Positions 60,595 to 64,000 of a DNA stretch of 64,000 nt are shown here, piece after piece. The DNA lies in NCBI GenBank assembly GCA_964535405.1, contig CAZHUG010000003.1, forward strand, positions 1 to 64,000. Direction: 5' to 3'. The translations under genes were made by a program, and so were the position numbers. Below the pieces are notes generated by a model, which saw only the letters and a program-made list of their open reading frames with translations, was not told where the DNA came from and made no database searches. Position 1 is the first letter of the stretch. The number at the start of each line of letters is the position of its first letter. Source of the DNA: Scatomorpha sp964535405. GTDB lineage: Bacteria; Bacillota; Clostridia; Oscillospirales; Oscillospiraceae.

Positions 60595-61856
60595 AAATCC
60601 ATCCTTGCTTCTTCTACCGGCAATCCGGTGAGGTATCTTCTTATCATATCGAAGGCATTCTGGCAGGCATAGAGCCGCACAAGATTGCGTTCGCGATTTC
60701 TTATATGCTTCTCACGCACCCAGACCCGCTCCGAATCAGCCAGTGAAACGTACACAGTGCCGACCTCGTTCACGCCGTCACCATCCGGCCCCGCAAGACC
60801 GGTTATTCCTATGCCCAAATCTGAGCCAAGAGCCATACGCACGCGCTTTGCGAGCTGCTCAGCAATCTCATGGCTCACGGCTCCGTACTCGTTTATAAGC
60901 TCCATAGGCACGCCGAGCATGCTGTGCTTTGCCTCGTTTGAATACACGGTCATGCCGCCCAGAAGCGCGGCAGATGCACCGGGTATATCCGTCAGGCGCT
61001 TGCAGAGCTCACCGCCTGTGCAACTCTCTGCCACAGCGACGGTTGTGCCCGTTTCGATCAGCAGCGACATCGCGCGCTCGGCAAGGCTCACGCCGTCGAT
61101 TCCGTACACGAGCTCGCCGAACATGCTGCAAACCCGCTCAATCACCGGCGCCATCATGCTCTCTGCCTGCTCTATGGTATCCGCCATAGCAGTTACGCGG
61201 ACAAGACACTCGCCCTCCTTGGCGTAGGGCGCAAGAGTCGGATTGCTCAGCTCTGCCATGTAATCGCGAAGTCTGTACTCCATCTCGCTCTCACCTATGC
61301 CAAAAAAGTGGATATTATGCGAGACGATATGTCTGTCGCTGTACCCCGCAAGCAGGGGACGCACCCTGTATTCAAGCATGGCGCGGCACTCTCTCGGAGG
61401 GCCGGGCAGCATGATGACCTTGACACCCTCACGCTCAAAAACGCAGCCGGGGGCCGTGCCCCAGTCGTTGCGCAGGGCGGTGGAGCCGGCGGGCAGGTAC
61501 ACCTGCTGGAGATTATTCGGGGTAAGCTCGCGGTGTCCGCGCTTCACGAATATATCGCGCAGCCACTGCTCCTCCACGACATCCAGTTCAAGCGGCAGAT
61601 CGAAGGCCTCCGCAATGGCAAGCTTCGTCAAATCGTCACAGGTGGGGCCAAGCCCACCTGTGGTGATGATGAGGTCGGCACGACCCTTTGCTGTCTGCAC
61701 AGCCTGCTTGACTCTGCCGGGATTATCGCCAACAACGGTCTGCCAGTATACATTGATGCCATATTCGCTGAGCAGCACTGCCACGTCCGCGGCGTCCGTA
61801 TTTATTGTTGAACCGAGCAAAAGCTCGGTTCCGACGGAGATTATTTCAGCCTTCAC
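60591..61856 (-). CDS. cinA: CinA family protein (nicotinamide-nucleotide amidase type)
   Basis: 421 residues. The N-terminal molybdopterin-binding-like domain (AEIISVGTELLLGSTINTDA; TTGGLGPTCDDLT near 65) is an ADP-ribose pyrophosphatase-type module. The C-terminal CinA domain (about 260-415, VAVAESCTGGELCKRLTDIP and GITGLAGPDGDGV) deamidates NMN. The start is GTG at 61856, overlapping thiI by 11 bases. The order thiI-cinA-phosphatase forms one operon. Confidence 0.94.
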   Translation of the reverse strand: MKAEIISVGTELLLGSTINTDAADVAVLLSEYGINVYWQTVVGDNPGRVKQAVQTAKGRADLIITTGGLGPTCDDLTKLAIAEAFDLPLELDVVEEQWLRDIFVKRGHRELTPNNLQQVYLPAGSTALRNDWGTAPGCVFEREGVKVIMLPGPPRECRAMLEYRVRPLLAGYSDRHIVSHNIHFFGIGESEMEYRLRDYMAELSNPTLAPYAKEGECLVRVTAMADTIEQAESMMAPVIERVCSMFGELVYGIDGVSLAERAMSLLIETGTTVAVAESCTGGELCKRLTDIPGASAALLGGMTVYSNEAKHSMLGVPMELINEYGAVSHEIAEQLAKRVRMALGSDLGIGITGLAGPDGDGVNEVGTVYVSLADSERVWVREKHIRNRERNLVRLYACQNAFDMIRRYLTGLPVEEARMDL

Positions 61857-63027
61857 TATCTATCCATATCCTCTCAATGCCCGCTACTGCCTCAGCAACC
61901 AGGCTGTCTATATCCATCTCTCGCTCCACCGCCTCAACATCGGCAATGCGCGGCTTAGTCTTGGGGTGGCGCGGCGTGAACACCGTGCAACAGTCCTCAT
62001 AGGGCAGGATTGACGTTTCGAAGGTTCCAATCTTGCGGGCTATGCTGACGATCTCCTGCTTGTCCATGCCGATGACCGGTTGCAGAACCGGCAGTCTTGT
62101 GACCGCCTGCGTGCTCGCCATGGCCTCCATTGTCTGGCTCGCCACCTGGCCGAGATTCTCGCCGGTTACAATAGCCTTTGCGCCGCATCTGTCTGCAATA
62201 ATCTGGGCAATTCGCATCATATATCTGCGCATGACCAGTGTAAAATATTCCTCCGGGCACTTGTCGCGAATTTCCTCCTGAATATGCGTGAAGGGCACTA
62301 CCTCCACACACATTCTGCCGCAATACGGCGTTAAGAGCCTCGCAAGCTCGATAACCTTCTCCTTAGCAGCCTCTGAGGTGTATGGGAAAGAGAAAAAATG
62401 TACGGGAATGAGACTCACACCGCGTTTTGCTATCATGTAGCTCGACACGGGGCTGTCGATTCCGCCTGAAAGCAGGGTGATTGCCTTGCCGTTCGAGCCG
62501 ACAGGCATCCCGCCGGCACCGGGAGTCGCTGCTGCGTGAACATAGGCAGCGAAGTCACGAACCTCAAGATGTACGACAAGCTCCGGCGTGTGTACATCGA
62601 CCTTAGTATCAGGAAATTCCTCGTTTAGCAGGCCGCCCACGTACTGCGACAGCTCGATGCTCGTCATGTGGAAGCTCTTGTCCGAGCGGCGCGCCTCGAC
62701 CTTAAAGCTCGCGGCAGACTCCATATCCTCGCGCAGGTATTCCTTAGCGCGTTCAAATATGGCATCCTCGTTCTTCTCGCACGCTGCCGCCCGGGTCAGC
62801 GCGACTATGCCGAAAACCTGCTTGAGTGCGTCAAACGCGGCATCCATGTCGCAATCGTCACTCGCAGGCTCAACATACAAGGTTGACTGCGCGCAGTAGA
62901 CCTTGAACTGGCCTGCTATCGGCTTCAGCCGTCTTTTGATGTTTTGCAGAAGTTTCTGCTCAAAATATCTTCTATTAAGCCCCTTCAGGACCACTTCGCC
63001 CTGCTTGAGCAGTATCATGTCGTTCAT
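61846..63027 (-). CDS. thiI: tRNA uracil 4-sulfurtransferase ThiI
   Basis: 393 residues. An N-terminal ferredoxin-like/THUMP region (about 1-165) binds tRNA. The adenylation domain has the PP-loop SGGIDSPVSSYM near 185, and the catalytic Cys region follows near 340. It makes 4-thiouridine at position 8 of tRNA and can deliver sulfur for thiamin. No rhodanese domain is present, as in other Firmicutes. ATG 63027 lies 5 bases after GGAGG, so the TTG at 63039 is rejected as start. Confidence 0.95.
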   Translation of the reverse strand: MNDMILLKQGEVVLKGLNRRYFEQKLLQNIKRRLKPIAGQFKVYCAQSTLYVEPASDDCDMDAAFDALKQVFGIVALTRAAACEKNEDAIFERAKEYLREDMESAASFKVEARRSDKSFHMTSIELSQYVGGLLNEEFPDTKVDVHTPELVVHLEVRDFAAYVHAAATPGAGGMPVGSNGKAITLLSGGIDSPVSSYMIAKRGVSLIPVHFFSFPYTSEAAKEKVIELARLLTPYCGRMCVEVVPFTHIQEEIRDKCPEEYFTLVMRRYMMRIAQIIADRCGAKAIVTGENLGQVASQTMEAMASTQAVTRLPVLQPVIGMDKQEIVSIARKIGTFETSILPYEDCCTVFTPRHPKTKPRIADVEAVEREMDIDSLVAEAVAGIERIWIDSEG

Positions 63028-63069
63028 CTTAACCTCCAAATGCCGTTCAATCTGCGAACGAGCCGATAC

Positions 63070-63098
63070 ATTCTACCACAGCGATTTTTGTAAATCAA
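63070..63098 (-). promoter_or_regulatory. Promoter of the thiI-cinA-phosphatase operon
   Basis: On the minus strand: TTGATT (63098-63093), 17-base spacer, TAGAAT (63075-63070), about 45 bases before thiI. Confidence 0.6.
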
Positions 63099-63122
63099 CG
63101 AAAGTATATGAACAATCTGGCG

Positions 63123-64000
63123 TCAGTCGTTGTCTCTGAAGTCGTAGGTCCTGTACTGTATAGCTTCCGCGAGGTGCTTTGTCGCAATGTCCTCCGCAGC
63201 GTCCAGATCCGCAATTGTCCGAGCCACGCGCAGAATGCGGTCGTAGCTTCGCGCCGTCAGGCCCATCGCGGTGTATGCGCCCTCCATGAGTGTGGAGCAT
63301 TCGGGCGACAGCGCGCAGGCGTCCTCCATCTCGCGCGGAGACATGTGCGCGTTGCAGTCAGCGCCTGTACCGGAAAAGCGTCCGTGCTGGCGTGCCCTCG
63401 CCGCGTCCACCCGCCCTTTAATATCCGCCGAAGTCTCTGAATCTGCCTTAGCCGCCAGCTCCTCATACTCGAGAGCCGGAACCTCGACCATTATATCTAT
63501 TCTATCCAGCAGCGGTCCGGAGACCTTCGCGTGGTACTTGCGTATCTCCCGCGGCGAGCAGCTGCAACGCCCGGAGCTATGTCCGTACCAGCCGCATTTG
63601 CAGGGATTCATCGCACAAACGAGCATAAACCTGCTCGGATACGTCACCGTTCCCGCCGCTCTTGAGACTGTCACGACTCCATCCTCAAGCGGCTGACGCA
63701 AAGTCTCGCGAACATCGCGGTGGAATTCCGTCAGCTCGTCCAAAAACAGCACGCCGTTGTGCGCCAGACTCATCTCACCCGGCTGGAGCTGTGCGCCGCC
63801 TGAGAGGGCTGCTCCACTCGTCGTATGGTGCGGCGAACGGAAGGGGCGGCTGTCCACGATGGGCTGTGCACGGCTCGTCAGACCGCAGACGGAGTAGATT
63901 TCCGTGGTCTGCAGCATCTCCTGACGGCTCATGTCAGGCAGGATGGTCGATATCCGCTTCGCGAGCATGGACTTGCCGGCTCCGGGAGGGCCGACCATGA
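63123..64000 (-). CDS. YifB/ComM-type Mg-chelatase-like AAA+ protein, 5' part missing
   Basis: The C-terminal 290 or so residues of a YifB/ComM family protein; the N terminus lies beyond the window. Walker A GPPGAGKSMLAKR is at the window edge, Walker B VLFLDELTEF about 70 residues later, then the characteristic Cys-containing MNPCKCGWYGH and the C-terminal Mg-chelatase domain (ALSPECSTLMEGAYTAMGLT, ARSYDRILRVARTIADL). Relatives act as a branch-migration helicase in natural transformation. Confidence 0.94.
   Translation of the reverse strand, partial: MVGPPGAGKSMLAKRISTILPDMSRQEMLQTTEIYSVCGLTSRAQPIVDSRPFRSPHHTTSGAALSGGAQLQPGEMSLAHNGVLFLDELTEFHRDVRETLRQPLEDGVVTVSRAAGTVTYPSRFMLVCAMNPCKCGWYGHSSGRCSCSPREIRKYHAKVSGPLLDRIDIMVEVPALEYEELAAKADSETSADIKGRVDAARARQHGRFSGTGADCNAHMSPREMEDACALSPECSTLMEGAYTAMGLTARSYDRILRVARTIADLDAAEDIATKHLAEAIQYRTYDFRDND

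Overview
The window looks like a chromosomal segment of a spore-forming, anaerobic Firmicute, probably a Clostridia/Oscillospirales-type gut bacterium. That placement is an inference. It rests on spoVT with a sigma-G-like promoter, a YtvI-type sporulation membrane protein, ferredoxin-dependent 2-oxoacid oxidoreductase genes, many oxygen-sensitive iron alcohol dehydrogenases, GGAGG ribosome binding sites and moderately high GC. It may be a draft or metagenome assembly, because a run of ten N interrupts one gene at 17727-17736.

Region by region. 1-4.6 kb holds tadA (cut by the window start), a phosphoribosyltransferase, an HtrA-type protease and a lipoprotein M3-like peptidase. 4.7-9.2 kb is a complete agmatine deiminase operon (putrescine carbamoyltransferase, agmatine/putrescine antiporter, agmatine deiminase, carbamate kinase), which makes ATP from agmatine. 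9.3-15.1 kb (minus strand) holds a calcium/manganese-type P-type ATPase preceded by a yybP-ykoY (manganese) riboswitch, and an aspartate-pathway operon (ACT protein, homoserine dehydrogenase, aspartate kinase). 15.2-16.7 kb has ytvI and a small DMT-type membrane protein. 16.8-22.9 kb (minus) is one long cluster: GntR regulator, two tandem ketopantoate-reductase-like enzymes, a P-loop ATPase and a four-subunit 2-oxoacid:ferredoxin oxidoreductase. After a 1-kb AT-rich gap come a YkvI-type transporter, ahcY, mgtE, an AEC transporter, spoVT, a metallo-beta-lactamase-fold hydrolase and a monoacylglycerol-lipase-like hydrolase.

31.8-32.7 kb is a small AT-rich cassette with a P-loop kinase. It is bracketed by a perfect 20-bp inverted repeat and preceded by a leader ORF with attenuator-like folding. 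Then come pdxS and a divergent PdxR-type regulator, an XRE regulator/membrane protein pair with three phased operator repeats, and a zinc-finger anti-sigma-like membrane protein.

37-58 kb is an accessory metabolic region. It holds five iron-containing alcohol dehydrogenases, two Old-Yellow-Enzyme/FAD two-domain reductases, a nitroreductase, three transporters (MFS, MatC-like, SLC13), a protein I do not recognise, and three regulators of different families (PucR-like, LuxR, and a double TetR), each next to a dehydrogenase operon. It looks like several parallel, separately regulated modules for reducing or oxidising small alcohols, aldehydes or enones; the substrates cannot be read from the sequence.

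58.2-59.75 kb is a second AT-rich island: a small helical protein, a DUF5131 (three-Cys-motif) protein and a decayed lincosamide-nucleotidyltransferase-like gene. It ends at an initiator tRNA-Met gene that carries one extra base in the T stem. The right end holds a histidine phosphatase, cinA, thiI and a yifB/comM-type gene cut by the window end. No CRISPR array, rRNA gene, transposase or integrase was seen.
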